Assembly (NCBI RefSeq): GCF_024006985.1
Contig: NZ_JAMXIB010000002.1
Span: 124,001-188,000, forward strand
DNA: 64,000 nucleotides
Origin: Robiginitalea marina
Lineage (GTDB): Bacteria; Bacteroidota; Bacteroidia; Flavobacteriales; Flavobacteriaceae
Direction: 5' to 3'
In this document: positions 53,001 to 61,439 of the stretch, piece after piece
How the letters are laid out: each line of letters opens with the position of its first letter
Position numbering within the stretch: the stretch's first letter is position 1
Translations under genes and position numbers: made by a program
Notes under the pieces: generated by a model
Seen by the model: the letters and a program-made list of their open reading frames with translations, nothing else
The model's database searches: none
What the model was told of the DNA's origin: nothing

Positions 53001-53204
53001 ATCGGGGTCCTTCCCCTGGTGGTGGCGTCCGGTACCGGGGCAGAAGCCCGGAAGGTCATGGGGATGGCGCTTTTGGGAGGGATGAGCATTGCCACCCTGC
53101 TCGGCGTCTTTTTCTACCCCATGCTGTTCCTGCTGGTGGGAAAAATCGCAGGATATGAGAAAAAACGGGAGGCCTTAACCCCACAAACCGCACTGGAGGA
53201 ATGA
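50010..53204 (+). CDS. RND multidrug efflux permease (HAE1/AcrB-type)
   Basis: 1064 residues, full length. N-terminal MSVEKGNFFVRRPIVAMVIAIVILIAGG, two large periplasmic loops, and transmembrane motifs typical of the hydrophobe/amphiphile efflux branch: LVLAIGIVVDDAIVVVEAVQ with the proton-relay Asp pair in helix 4, LGFTINVLSLLGLVLAIG, and near the end LIGMAAKNAILIVEFANE. It uses proton motive force to expel drugs or bile-salt-like compounds. It begins 2 bp after the adaptor stop and overlaps the outer-membrane gene by 4 bp. Confidence 0.97.
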   Translation: MSVEKGNFFVRRPIVAMVIAIVILIAGGVSVVGLAIEQYPNLTPPVVEIRGTYVGANALNVEESVAAPIEQEMNGVDNMIYMKSTNANDGSMTIQVSFEVGTNPDMNTVLAQNRVSAASSKLPAAVTKNGVTTKKSLPNSLMLVSLTTDNPSHNNQEFLGNYALINIKDQLSRIPGIGRVDVMGASNYSMRIWIRPDRLSLLGISVPEIASAINEQNVIVPGGKFGAEPAPPGTEFTYTVRLPERFNSPEAFEEIVVRTLPDGSQVRIKDIARVELGVETYSMIPRLGINRENREPDPKAAAIVAIYQAPGSNAVELAENIISEMEVIKPSFPEGMTYDVSLDATQPITAGIRDIVITLVVALLLVILVVFLFIQDWRATLIPTLAIPVSLIGAFIFFPALGFTINVLSLLGLVLAIGIVVDDAIVVVEAVQVNIEKGMTAREATNEAMKKVSGPIVATTLVLVAVFIPVAAMAGITGILYQQFAITIVVSVLVSSVNALTLSPALCALLLKEPKPYRGLLGKFFSGFNRWMGKTTEGYMSYTRVVTGKLKRGVVFLLVLTIGAGVFGTLVPGGFIPEEDMGYLFINMQLPNAASLQRTDEIGRQVEEIVLQYPEVEYLTNATGFSLLSGAMATNNGFMFASLKNWGEREATAKEMINRLNREFAMKIKGAQVFAFGPPALPGLGSGSGFSIVLQDRGGNSPEYLAQNAAKFIEAANRRPEIGSAFTTFQSNVPQRYMDIDKEKALKLGLSLNDLYTTIGAFMGGAYVNDFTRFGRLYRTYIQAENEYRADESQIDKFFIRNKDGEMVPLSTVARVVPISGPDFTNRFNLYRSAEVTGGPAPGYTSAQAMAALEEVAGEVLPPDMGTAWNGMSYQENKASGSLGIILTFSLVFVFLILAAQYESWSLPFSILLGTPFAIFGALFFLWVARFFSLSFENNIFAQVSFVMLIGMAAKNAILIVEFANEEFKKGLSLFDAAMAAAKSRFRPILMTAFSFIIGVLPLVVASGTGAEARKVMGMALLGGMSIATLLGVFFYPMLFLLVGKIAGYEKKREALTPQTALEE

Positions 53205-54643
53205 AACGAATACTGCTCATAGCACTGCTTGCCCTCCTTTCCCAAAGCTGCAAGATCGGGAAGAATTACCAGGGTACGGAATTTGTCCAACCGGGTTCCT
53301 ATAGCCAGGAAGACCCGGCCCGGAGCGTGGGACTGGACAGCGTCAAGACCGATAGCCTGAAACTGACTACATCCGACCTGAAGTGGTGGGCCCTGTTTGA
53401 CGATCCGGTACTGGACAGCCTCATTGGGCTGGCCATGGAAAACAATCGGGATGCCCTTATCGCCGCTGAAAATGTGCTGCAGGGGCGCCTTGCCCTGAAA
53501 AACCAGAATGCGGAACTCCTTCCGAAATTCGATGCCAGCGGAGAAGCCCAGAGGGGAAACTTCCTGCTCAACAACGTCGGGGATGCGCAGAACCAGGTCC
53601 TGGGGCTGGCATCCGCCAACTGGGAACTCGACCTGTGGGGAAGGCTCCGCCGGCGTTCCGAAGCTGCCAGGGCTTCCCTGGTCGCTTCTGAGTACGGATA
53701 CCGGGGGGTGATGCTCTCCCTGATCAGCGAGGTAGCCACCACCTATTTTGCTTTGCTGCGGGCCAAGTCGCAATACGAGATATCCCGAAGCAATGCAACC
53801 TCGAGGGATAGCATGCTCAGGCTGATCCAGTTGCGGTACGACAAGGGCATCGTCCCCATAATCGATGTGGACCAGGCTACCATCCAGTATACCATCGCCG
53901 CCGGGGCAGTGCCCCAGTACGAAAGGCAGATAGTGCAATTGCAGAATACCCTGAGCATCCTGCTCGGGCAGAATCCCGGTCCCCTGGCTACCGGAAAACC
54001 ACTCAAAGACCAGCGCTACGAGATCGACCTGCCCCTGGCACGGCCGGTGGACCTGCTTTCGCGCAGGCCCGATGTGATCGCAGCCGAATATCAGCTGATT
54101 GCCCAGAATGCCCGGGTAGGCGCCGCCCAGGGGGACCGGCTCCCCGGCCTGAGCGTCTCCGCCCTGGTCGGGATTTCGGCGAACAGCTTTGGGAACCTCA
54201 GTTTCGAAAACCCCCTCTGGACGCTGTCCGGACAATTGGCGGGCCCGCTTTTCTACTGGGGGCAGCTTAAACGACAGGTGGGGATAGAAGACAGCCGCCG
54301 CTTCCAGGCCCTTTACCAGTATCAGAATACGATATTCTTCGCCCTGAAGGAAGTGGAAGACGTCCTCGCTGAAATACGCACCACCCAAAATGAAATCGAC
54401 ATTGCGGAACGCCGGAAAGAGGCCGCCCTGCGGGCCCAGTTCCTTTCGCGGGAACGCTATAACATGGGGGTAACCAGTTACCTGGAATTCCTGGAGCAGC
54501 AGCGGCAGGCTTTCGATGCAGAACTGTTGCTGGAAAGCCTCAGGGCAAACCTGCTGTCGGCACACGTGAAGCTTTATAAAGCGCTTGGCGGAGGTTGGCT
54601 GACAAGGGAAGCGCAACAGGAAGAAGCCACTGGAAAACAATAG
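53201..54643 (+). CDS. RND outer-membrane efflux lipoprotein (NodT/OprM family)
   Basis: 480 residues. A lipoprotein signal ends at Cys17 (LLALLSQSCKIGKNY). The TolC-like domains are seen as helical repeats: LIGLAMENNRDALIAAENVLQGRLAL, NWELDLWGRLRRRSEAARASLVASEYG, PVDLLSRRPDVIAAEYQLIAQNARVGAAQGDRLPGLSVSAL. This is the NodT-type channel that completes the pump. Start overlaps the permease stop (ATGA). Confidence 0.96.
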   Translation: MKRILLIALLALLSQSCKIGKNYQGTEFVQPGSYSQEDPARSVGLDSVKTDSLKLTTSDLKWWALFDDPVLDSLIGLAMENNRDALIAAENVLQGRLALKNQNAELLPKFDASGEAQRGNFLLNNVGDAQNQVLGLASANWELDLWGRLRRRSEAARASLVASEYGYRGVMLSLISEVATTYFALLRAKSQYEISRSNATSRDSMLRLIQLRYDKGIVPIIDVDQATIQYTIAAGAVPQYERQIVQLQNTLSILLGQNPGPLATGKPLKDQRYEIDLPLARPVDLLSRRPDVIAAEYQLIAQNARVGAAQGDRLPGLSVSALVGISANSFGNLSFENPLWTLSGQLAGPLFYWGQLKRQVGIEDSRRFQALYQYQNTIFFALKEVEDVLAEIRTTQNEIDIAERRKEAALRAQFLSRERYNMGVTSYLEFLEQQRQAFDAELLLESLRANLLSAHVKLYKALGGGWLTREAQQEEATGKQ

Positions 54644-54711
54644 GGTTTTCCCCGGACACCTGCCGGACGTTTTCTTTTTAATTCCCTGGATTAGTCGTTA
54701 CTTTAGCGGTA

Positions 54712-55362
54712 ATGAAAACGTCCCCGATAGCGGATAAAAATCCCGTCAGCCTATATCAAACGGCCTTTGGCCTGGCCGTATTTACTATTGTTTACAACCT
54801 TCTCGAAGGCCTGGTCTCCACGTATTTCGGGGTACAGGATGAAAGCCTGGCCCTTTTCGGTTTCGGGGCCGACAGTTTTATAGAGGTGATCTCCGGCCTT
54901 GGTATTGCACACATGGTTCTTCGGATTAGGAGGAACCCCCAAAGCCCCCGGGATCCTTTCGAACGCACTGCCCTGAAAGTCACCGGCTTCGCCTTTTACG
55001 CCCTGGTAATCACCCTGGTGACCACAAGCCTTTATAATATCTGGACCGGCCACAGGCCCCTTACCACAGTGGTGGGCATTGTGATTTCCGTCATTTCCAT
55101 AGCGGTTATGTGGGCCCTGGTGGCCTGGAAACGCCGGGTGGGCCGCAGGCTCGATTCAGAGCCGATCCTGGCAGACGCCAACTGTACCCTGGTCTGTATT
55201 TATATGTCTGTAATCCTGTTGGCGAGCAGCGGGATCTTCGAGCTCACGGGATTTGCCTACGCAGACAGTATCGGCAGCCTGGGCCTGGCGTATTTTGCCT
55301 TTCGGGAAGGCAGGGAGTGCTTTGAAAAAGCGAATAGCGAAAAATACTGCGGGTGTGACTGA
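54712..55362 (+). CDS. Cation diffusion facilitator-like membrane protein, short form
   Basis: 216 residues, about six transmembrane helices. CDF-like signs are LFGFGADSFIEVISGLGIA in the second helix region, with Asp and Glu as candidate metal ligands, DANCTLVCIYMSVILL, and TGFAYADSIGSLGLAYFAF. The cytoplasmic C-terminal domain of classical CDF proteins is absent; instead it ends ENSEKYCGCD-like (EKANSEKYCGCD), a possible metal-binding tail. Zn, Co or another metal cannot be chosen. It has no close operon partners. Confidence 0.7.
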   Translation: MKTSPIADKNPVSLYQTAFGLAVFTIVYNLLEGLVSTYFGVQDESLALFGFGADSFIEVISGLGIAHMVLRIRRNPQSPRDPFERTALKVTGFAFYALVITLVTTSLYNIWTGHRPLTTVVGIVISVISIAVMWALVAWKRRVGRRLDSEPILADANCTLVCIYMSVILLASSGIFELTGFAYADSIGSLGLAYFAFREGRECFEKANSEKYCGCD

Positions 55363-55440
55363 CCCCGCTCAACCCTCAGATAAACGAAGCCTCCCGGAAC
55401 TGCCCGGAAAAAGAATGGAGCTAACCCACAGGTCACATCC

Positions 55441-56547
55441 ATGAAACAATTTTTATACCTCCCGGTTTTGATGGCGATCACGCACCTGCCCCTGGCGGCC
55501 CAGGACGACCCCCTGAGGATTGCTGTAATCGGCCTGACCCACACCCATGTCCACTGGATCTTTGAAAGCGAAAAAAGGGGGGAAATACAGATCATCGGCA
55601 TTGTGGAGCCCAACTGGGACCTGGCGGGTCGCTATGCGGCCCAACACGGGTTTTCCCCGGAGAAGGTTTACAACAGCGCGGAGGACCTCCTCGCAGCACA
55701 AAAGCCCGAGGCGGTGGCCGCCTTTGGGACGATATACGCCCACCTGGAGGTGGTGGAAACCTTTGCGCCCCTGGGCATCCACGTCATGGTGGAAAAACCC
55801 CTGGCCGTTAGCCTGGACCATGCCCGCCGCATGGCGGAACTGGCCCGGGAACACGGCATCCACCTGCTCACGAATTACGAGACTACCTGGTACCCGACAA
55901 ACCACCGGGTTTTCCAAATGGCCAAAGAGGAAGATGCCATCGGCCCGCTGCGAAAGGTCGTGGTACGGGACGGGCATAAGGGGCCCAAACAGATAAGCGT
56001 AAACAGCGAATTCCTCGAATGGCTTACCGACCCGGACCTCAATGGGGGTGGTGCACTGATGGATTTTGGTTGTTACGGGGCGAACCTGGTGACCTGGCTT
56101 ATGGAGGGTGAAAAGCCCAGGCGGGTGATGGCGCTCACCGCCCAGTTGCAACCGGAGAATAACCCGAAGGTAGAGGACGAAGCAGTCATTTTGCTGGAAT
56201 ACGACACGGCCGTGGCCGTGATCCACGGCTCCTGGAACTGGCCCATTGGCAGGAAGGACATAGAAGTATACGGTACGCGGGGCGCCCTTTTTGCCGACAA
56301 CCGACATGCCCTTCGCCTCAGGGTGGCCACCGGGTACGACACCTTCCGGGAGGAAGCCCTGGTGTTGCCGGAACGTCCGGCGCCTCTGGATGATCCCTTT
56401 GCGTACTTCAGGGCGGTGGTACGCGGCGAGATCACCCCCGGACCATACGCCCTGTCCTCCCTGGAAAACAACCTGATGGTCATGGAATTGCTGGACGCTG
56501 CGCAGCGGAGCGCCTCCACGGGTAGGGCCATTGACCTCAGGGAATAG
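55441..56547 (+). CDS. Gfo/Idh/MocA-family oxidoreductase with signal peptide
   Basis: 368 residues. The start MKQFLYLPVLMAITHLPLAAQDD is a cleavable signal, so the enzyme is apparently exported, unusual for an NAD(P)-dependent family unless the cofactor is tightly held. The Rossmann part is LRIAVIGLTHTHVHWIFES, where the usual GxGxxG is altered, and the EKP motif VMVEKPLAVSLDHARRM is retained. C-terminal GGGALMDFGCYGANLVTWLM fits. Sugar or inositol-type substrates are typical. Monocistronic. Confidence 0.85.
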   Translation: MKQFLYLPVLMAITHLPLAAQDDPLRIAVIGLTHTHVHWIFESEKRGEIQIIGIVEPNWDLAGRYAAQHGFSPEKVYNSAEDLLAAQKPEAVAAFGTIYAHLEVVETFAPLGIHVMVEKPLAVSLDHARRMAELAREHGIHLLTNYETTWYPTNHRVFQMAKEEDAIGPLRKVVVRDGHKGPKQISVNSEFLEWLTDPDLNGGGALMDFGCYGANLVTWLMEGEKPRRVMALTAQLQPENNPKVEDEAVILLEYDTAVAVIHGSWNWPIGRKDIEVYGTRGALFADNRHALRLRVATGYDTFREEALVLPERPAPLDDPFAYFRAVVRGEITPGPYALSSLENNLMVMELLDAAQRSASTGRAIDLRE

Positions 56548-56727
56548 AAAATGGGGGGGCACCCATCAGCGGTTCACCTCCCCCGTCACCCTTTATGCCC
56601 CGGCGGTGACTTCCCTGAGAAAAAACGACGGCATCACCCTCCCCCCATTCGTTTGGGGACTTCCCCGAATTGGGTGCAAGGGTAAAAAGGCGTAACTTTC
56701 TAATCGCGAATCCCTAAAACCCTCCTC

Positions 56728-58284
56728 ATGAAAATCATTGGTGCCCTGTCCATCTCCGCCCTCTTGCTTTTTGGGTGCAAAAACGACCCGGAAATGCCTC
56801 TTGTACCCACTGCTCCGATGGCAATTTCGGGCAATTTCGCAACCGATTCCTTTGACGGGGATGACCGGGCGGCACAAATCCGCTCCCTTGCCCCGAGGCT
56901 GCACGAATTATTTGAAACGTACGCCAGGGAAAAGAACATCCCGGGTATCGCCTATGGCATAGTGGTGGACGGCCAGCTGGTTGTCGATTCAGCCTTGGGG
57001 GTGATCGACCGCGAAGCAGGGATCGCCGCCACCACAACATCGGCTTTCCGCATCGCTTCCATGACCAAAAGCTTTACGGCCATGGGGATTATGAAACTGG
57101 TGGAGGACGGGAAACTCTCCCTGCACGACCCCGCGGCCGACCATATCCCTGAGATGGCCGGGATCCCCTACCCGACCAGCGATTCCCCGCCGATTACCGT
57201 GGAACATTTGCTCACCATGACTGCCGGCTTCCCGGAGGACAACCCCTGGGGCGACCGCCAACTGGACGAGTCGGTGGAAATGCTCAAAACCCTGATGCGG
57301 GAAGGGCCCAGTTTTTCCAACCCGCCGGCCCACACCTTCGAATACAGCAATACGGGGTATGCGCTCCTGGGGCTTATTATCTCAAATGTGTCCGGACGGC
57401 CCTACCAGGAATACATCACCCGGGAAATCCTCCAACCCCTTGGCATGCAGGAAACCTATTGGGAGTTCGAAGAAGTCCCCGAAGGCCGCCTTGCCCTCGG
57501 TTATGCCCCGGACAGCCTGACCCGGGCCCCCATACTCCACGACGGCAGCTTTGGCGCTATGGGAGGGCTGATCACCACTATTGAGGACTTCAGCAGGTAC
57601 GTCAGCTTCCACCTCTCTGCATGGCCGCCCCGCAGCGACCCTGAATCGGGCCCGGTGAAGCGGAGTACCCTCAGGAAAATGCACCAACCCCAATATGCCG
57701 GACTCGCGGCCAACGCCAAAGACTGGAATAATGAACCGTGCCCCGTAGTCGGGGGGTATGGCTACGGGCTGGGGATCTCGGAAAATTGCCACGGGACCCG
57801 GCGGGTCTCCCACGGGGGGGCGCTGCCGGGGTTTGGCAGCAATTACGTTTTCTATCCGGACCTGGGCATTGGCCTGATGGCCTTCTGTAACGTTACCTAT
57901 ACCTCCCCCTGGCCCTACCGTGAAATCGAAAAACTCCTATTCGGGGAGCTGGACCTGCAACCCCGGCAAACCGGGGTTTCGGAAATCCTGGAAACAAGAC
58001 AGGCCCAGGCCGTGGAATGGATTCTGGAGGGCGATGCCTCCCTTGCTAATGAAATCATGGCGGAGAATTTCTTCCCCGACGAAGACCGGGAGCGGCGGAT
58101 GGAACGGATCCGTCCCCTGCTGGAAGCGGCCGGGCCCATCCTGGGGACGGGCCGGATGGAGCCCCGCAACCAGTTGCGTGGGGGCTTTGACCTGTATGGG
58201 GCCAGGGATACCCTTCGGGTGTTTATTACCCTCAGCCCTGAGCCGGATCCAAAAATACAATACCTTGAAGTGTCCAATGAATAG
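56728..58284 (+). CDS. Serine hydrolase (beta-lactamase/class C esterase fold) lipoprotein
   Basis: 518 residues. Lipoprotein signal with Cys17 (ALLLFGCKND). The beta-lactamase-type active site has Ser111-x-x-Lys114 in IASMTKSFTAMG, the Tyr motif FEYSNTGYALLG and the HGG motif VSHGGALPGFGS. Such proteins act as esterases, D-aminopeptidases or beta-lactamases. It is 3 bp from the monooxygenase gene, pointing to an operon. A long C-terminal extension of unknown role follows (about 420-518). Confidence 0.88.
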   Translation: MKIIGALSISALLLFGCKNDPEMPLVPTAPMAISGNFATDSFDGDDRAAQIRSLAPRLHELFETYAREKNIPGIAYGIVVDGQLVVDSALGVIDREAGIAATTTSAFRIASMTKSFTAMGIMKLVEDGKLSLHDPAADHIPEMAGIPYPTSDSPPITVEHLLTMTAGFPEDNPWGDRQLDESVEMLKTLMREGPSFSNPPAHTFEYSNTGYALLGLIISNVSGRPYQEYITREILQPLGMQETYWEFEEVPEGRLALGYAPDSLTRAPILHDGSFGAMGGLITTIEDFSRYVSFHLSAWPPRSDPESGPVKRSTLRKMHQPQYAGLAANAKDWNNEPCPVVGGYGYGLGISENCHGTRRVSHGGALPGFGSNYVFYPDLGIGLMAFCNVTYTSPWPYREIEKLLFGELDLQPRQTGVSEILETRQAQAVEWILEGDASLANEIMAENFFPDEDRERRMERIRPLLEAAGPILGTGRMEPRNQLRGGFDLYGARDTLRVFITLSPEPDPKIQYLEVSNE

Positions 58285-58287
58285 CAG

Positions 58288-59760
58288 ATGAAGCAGACCG
58301 ATAGCACCCTATACGATGTCATCATCATCGGAGCCGGCATCTCGGGCATTGGAACGGCCTACTGGTTACAACGAAAATGCCCGGGCAGGCAGTATGCCAT
58401 CCTGGAGGCCCGGGAGCGGCTCGGGGGCACCTGGGACCTCTTCCGATACCCTGGGATCCGGTCCGATTCAGATATGTTTACTTTCGGGTATCGCTTCAGG
58501 CCCTGGGAAAACCCCAAATCCCTATCGGACGGGGAGTCCATCCGGAAGTACCTGAAGGAAACCGCAGCAGAAAACGGGATTGAAGCCCATATCCGGTTTG
58601 GGCATAAAGTTCTTGCGGCCAACTGGTCGTCGGAAGACCGGCAATGGACGCTGGAGGTGTCCCATCAGGAGCATACCACTACCCTGAAAACCAGGTTTCT
58701 GTATATGTGCGCCGGCTATTACAGCTATGAAGAAGGCTACCGGCCGGGCTTCCCAGGGGAGGAAACCTTTGGCGGAACCCTGGTACATCCGCAGTTCTGG
58801 CCACAGGACCTGGACTATACCGGAAAAAGGGTGGCCGTAATCGGGAGCGGGGCCACGGCGGTAACCCTGGTTCCTTCCATGGCGGAAAAAGCGGCCCATG
58901 TAACCATGGTACAGCGTTCGCCAACCTATATCATGAAACTCCCCAACCGAAGCGGCCTGTATACCGCCTTGAAAAAATGGCTTCCGGGGCACCTGGCCTA
59001 CCGGTTGACCCGATGGCGGAACCTGGCGATGGCCATGGGGCTTTACGGGTTTTCAAGGGCATTTCCCGGCAAAATGAAAAGCCTCCTCATGAAGGGAGCT
59101 GCCAGGGAGCTTCCCAGGGGCTACCCGGTCGAGAAGCACTTCAACCCCACCTACAAACCCTGGGACCAGCGGCTTTGCGTAATCCCTGACGGGGACCTCT
59201 TTAAAGCCATCCGCAGCGGGAAAGCCGATATCGTCACCGCGGAAATCGCCCATTTCACCCCTGAAGGCCTTGCCCTGAAGTCGGGCGAGGTCCTGGATGC
59301 GGATATCATCGTGACCGCGACCGGCCTGAAGATGAAACTGCTTGGGGGTGCCCGGGTAACCCTGGACGGCAGGCCCCTGCACACCCATGAGGTCCTGGTC
59401 TACAAGGGCATGATGATGAGCGGGGTGCCGAACTTCGCCCTTGCCTTCGGCTATACCAACAATTCGTGGACCCTGAAAACGGACCTGACCGCCAACCTGG
59501 TTTGCAGGATCCTCAACTATATGGACCGGAAGGGCTATGAGGTGGTGGTCCCGCAGGTTCCGGAGGATATAGAGGAAGAAGAATTCCTGCCCCTGGATTC
59601 CGGGTATATGAAACGGGCAAAACACCTGCTCCCCAAGAATGGTTCCAGGCGACCCTGGCGGGTGTATCAGAACTATTTCATGGATATGCTCCTTACGCGG
59701 TTCGGGCGGGTAAAAGACCGACACCTTTCCTTTGACCCGGGGAGGGATCCCCACAGCTGA
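58288..59760 (+). CDS. Flavin-dependent monooxygenase of Baeyer-Villiger type
   Basis: 490 residues, cytoplasmic. The FAD site is DVIIIGAGISGIGTAYWL, the NADPH site is VAVIGSGATAVTLV, and between them lies FGGTLVHPQFWP, an exact match to the Baeyer-Villiger fingerprint FxGxxxHxxxW(P/D). It would insert oxygen next to a carbonyl, making an ester or lactone. The upstream serine hydrolase could then split the product. Alternatively it may hydroxylate amines, as related FMOs do. Confidence 0.92.
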   Translation: MKQTDSTLYDVIIIGAGISGIGTAYWLQRKCPGRQYAILEARERLGGTWDLFRYPGIRSDSDMFTFGYRFRPWENPKSLSDGESIRKYLKETAAENGIEAHIRFGHKVLAANWSSEDRQWTLEVSHQEHTTTLKTRFLYMCAGYYSYEEGYRPGFPGEETFGGTLVHPQFWPQDLDYTGKRVAVIGSGATAVTLVPSMAEKAAHVTMVQRSPTYIMKLPNRSGLYTALKKWLPGHLAYRLTRWRNLAMAMGLYGFSRAFPGKMKSLLMKGAARELPRGYPVEKHFNPTYKPWDQRLCVIPDGDLFKAIRSGKADIVTAEIAHFTPEGLALKSGEVLDADIIVTATGLKMKLLGGARVTLDGRPLHTHEVLVYKGMMMSGVPNFALAFGYTNNSWTLKTDLTANLVCRILNYMDRKGYEVVVPQVPEDIEEEEFLPLDSGYMKRAKHLLPKNGSRRPWRVYQNYFMDMLLTRFGRVKDRHLSFDPGRDPHS

Positions 59761-59856
59761 GCCCCTGGCCCTTTGCGGTTCACCCCCATTTCAGGCCCCC
59801 TGTCGAACCGCAAGGGCTTTGGCAATATTCTTGAGGTTTCTTAAAAAAATGTCGCC

Positions 59857-60483
59857 ATGGAAAAAACCCTGACCCGGATGTTGCCGTTTGCCCTTATGCT
59901 GATGGTGCTTCCTTTAATGGCCCAGAAAAAAGGATACCTTCCCGGGTATGTCATTACCCTGGAGAGGGACACGGTTCCCGGATGGGTAAAAGACCGCTCC
60001 CCGGAACCCTTTGCTGCGCTCTTTACCCGCATTCGCTTCAGGCCTGAGGGTAAAACCCTGAGGCGGAAATACCGTCCAAAGGACATTCTGGGATATTGCA
60101 CCGGGGACTTTGTGTTTGAATCGTTCCCGCTTCGGGAGGAAACGGATTTCTTTACCTTCCGTTATGCCCTCGATGACACAGCTGAGGCCATCTTCCTCCG
60201 GGTGGTAAGGCGCGAGGGGCGGTTGACCTGGTACGAAAGGGAATTCATCCATGATGACAATAGCTATGTGGATTCCTACCCCCTGTTCCACCGGGAGGGA
60301 TCGCGCGAGATGGTCCGGGTCACCCAGGGCATCCTGGGGCTTAAAAAAAAGCGCCTGAGCGAATACTTCCGGGAATGCCCCGGCCTGTCGGAAGCCCTTG
60401 AAAAAAAAGAGCTGACCACCTTGGGGCAGGTATATACCTTCCTTTTGGATTCCTGTGCCTACCGCGACCAGACCGGACATTAG
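59857..60483 (+). CDS. Secreted protein of unknown function
   Basis: 208 residues. A signal peptide (LPFALMLMVLPLMAQ) leads into a soluble mixed alpha-beta domain: GYVITLERDTVPGWVKDRSPEP, RRKYRPKDILGYCTGDFVFESFP, TWYEREFIHDDNSYVDSYPLF, then a helical Lys/Glu-rich end (KKKRLSEYFRECPGLSEALEKKEL). Cys residues at several positions could form disulfides. No family recognised. Confidence 0.6.
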   Translation: MEKTLTRMLPFALMLMVLPLMAQKKGYLPGYVITLERDTVPGWVKDRSPEPFAALFTRIRFRPEGKTLRRKYRPKDILGYCTGDFVFESFPLREETDFFTFRYALDDTAEAIFLRVVRREGRLTWYEREFIHDDNSYVDSYPLFHREGSREMVRVTQGILGLKKKRLSEYFRECPGLSEALEKKELTTLGQVYTFLLDSCAYRDQTGH

Positions 60484-60718
60484 GAGGATTCCGTTATCCA
60501 CAGGCAAATCGCATAAGGGAAGTCCCCAGCCGCCTGGTGCTTTAAGGTCGTGGAAGAGGCTGCCACTTCCCGGCGCAGCCTGGGGTAGCCCGGATGCGCC
60601 TATGTGACTAAAGTTACTTTAACATCCTGTTTTTAAAATACTTATAACTGATACAGGTCATTGCCTCCCGGTGTGATCAGGAATACCTTAGCGGCATAAC
60701 TTCAAAAATCTTACCGTC

Positions 60719-61393
60719 ATGAAAAAGAGAATTTTCGGGTTGGCTGCGTTGGTCCTGATGACCATGCCGCTGGCCGCACAGGAACGTGATCAGGACAGGA
60801 TCCAGGACCAGGACCGCACCAAACTGGTGGCCGTAAAAGGGGAAATGCTGCAACTCAGGGAACGGGCCGAGCAACGCCTGCAGGAAAAACAGACCCTGGC
60901 CGACGGTACCGTACTGGCACCGGACGGCTCATATGTTACCCCGGACGGACAACGGTACAAACTGAAAAACGGGGAATCCCTCGATGGGGACGGGGCCCTC
61001 TACCGCAATGAATACCAGTATCGGCACAAACTGATGCAGGAGAACAAGGGCCTTACCCAGGATCAGGTTCGCGAGCGCAACCAAAACCGGTGGCAATATA
61101 CCCTGGTGGAAGGGAATGTCTACCAGGTGCGCACCGAAGCCCAGATGCGCCTGAACGACCCAATGGAACTGGCCAATGGGGTAACCGCCTACCCTGACGG
61201 GACCTACCAGATGCAAAACCAGCAGCGCCTGCGCCTGAAAGATGGCGAATGCCTGGACGGCTCCGGGGAACTCTTCCGGAATATGTACCAGATGCGCAAG
61301 CGGATGATCCATCAAAAACAGGTGCCAGCCAAAAAAATGCTTAAAAAGGGTGCCCCCAAACCCAATGTAAACGCCGGCAAAAAAGGGAGTTGA
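60719..61393 (+). CDS. Secreted DUF6799-type repeat protein
   Basis: 224 residues. A signal peptide (MKKRIFGLAALVLMTMPLAAQ) precedes an Asp/Gln-rich helical linker and two homologous repeats: GTVLAPDGSYVTPDGQRYKL-then-KNGESLDGDGALYRNEYQYR, and GVTAYPDGTYQMQNQQRLRL-then-KDGECLDGSGELFRNMYQMR. This is the DUF6799 pattern of short beta units. The C-terminus is Lys-rich and disordered. Function unknown; a TTG at 60662 and TACCTTAG at 60685 form a plausible promoter. Confidence 0.75.
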   Translation: MKKRIFGLAALVLMTMPLAAQERDQDRIQDQDRTKLVAVKGEMLQLRERAEQRLQEKQTLADGTVLAPDGSYVTPDGQRYKLKNGESLDGDGALYRNEYQYRHKLMQENKGLTQDQVRERNQNRWQYTLVEGNVYQVRTEAQMRLNDPMELANGVTAYPDGTYQMQNQQRLRLKDGECLDGSGELFRNMYQMRKRMIHQKQVPAKKMLKKGAPKPNVNAGKKGS

Positions 61394-61439
61394 TCTGCCG
61401 CCGGGGTTTATGGCCCCGGTGTCTTAAAACCACACAGGG

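Noticed and set aside
60494-60502. Perfect DnaA box TTATCCACA between two secreted-protein genes
   Set aside because: A single box with no neighbouring boxes, AT-rich unwinding region or origin genes. A 9-mer is expected by chance in a window of this size.
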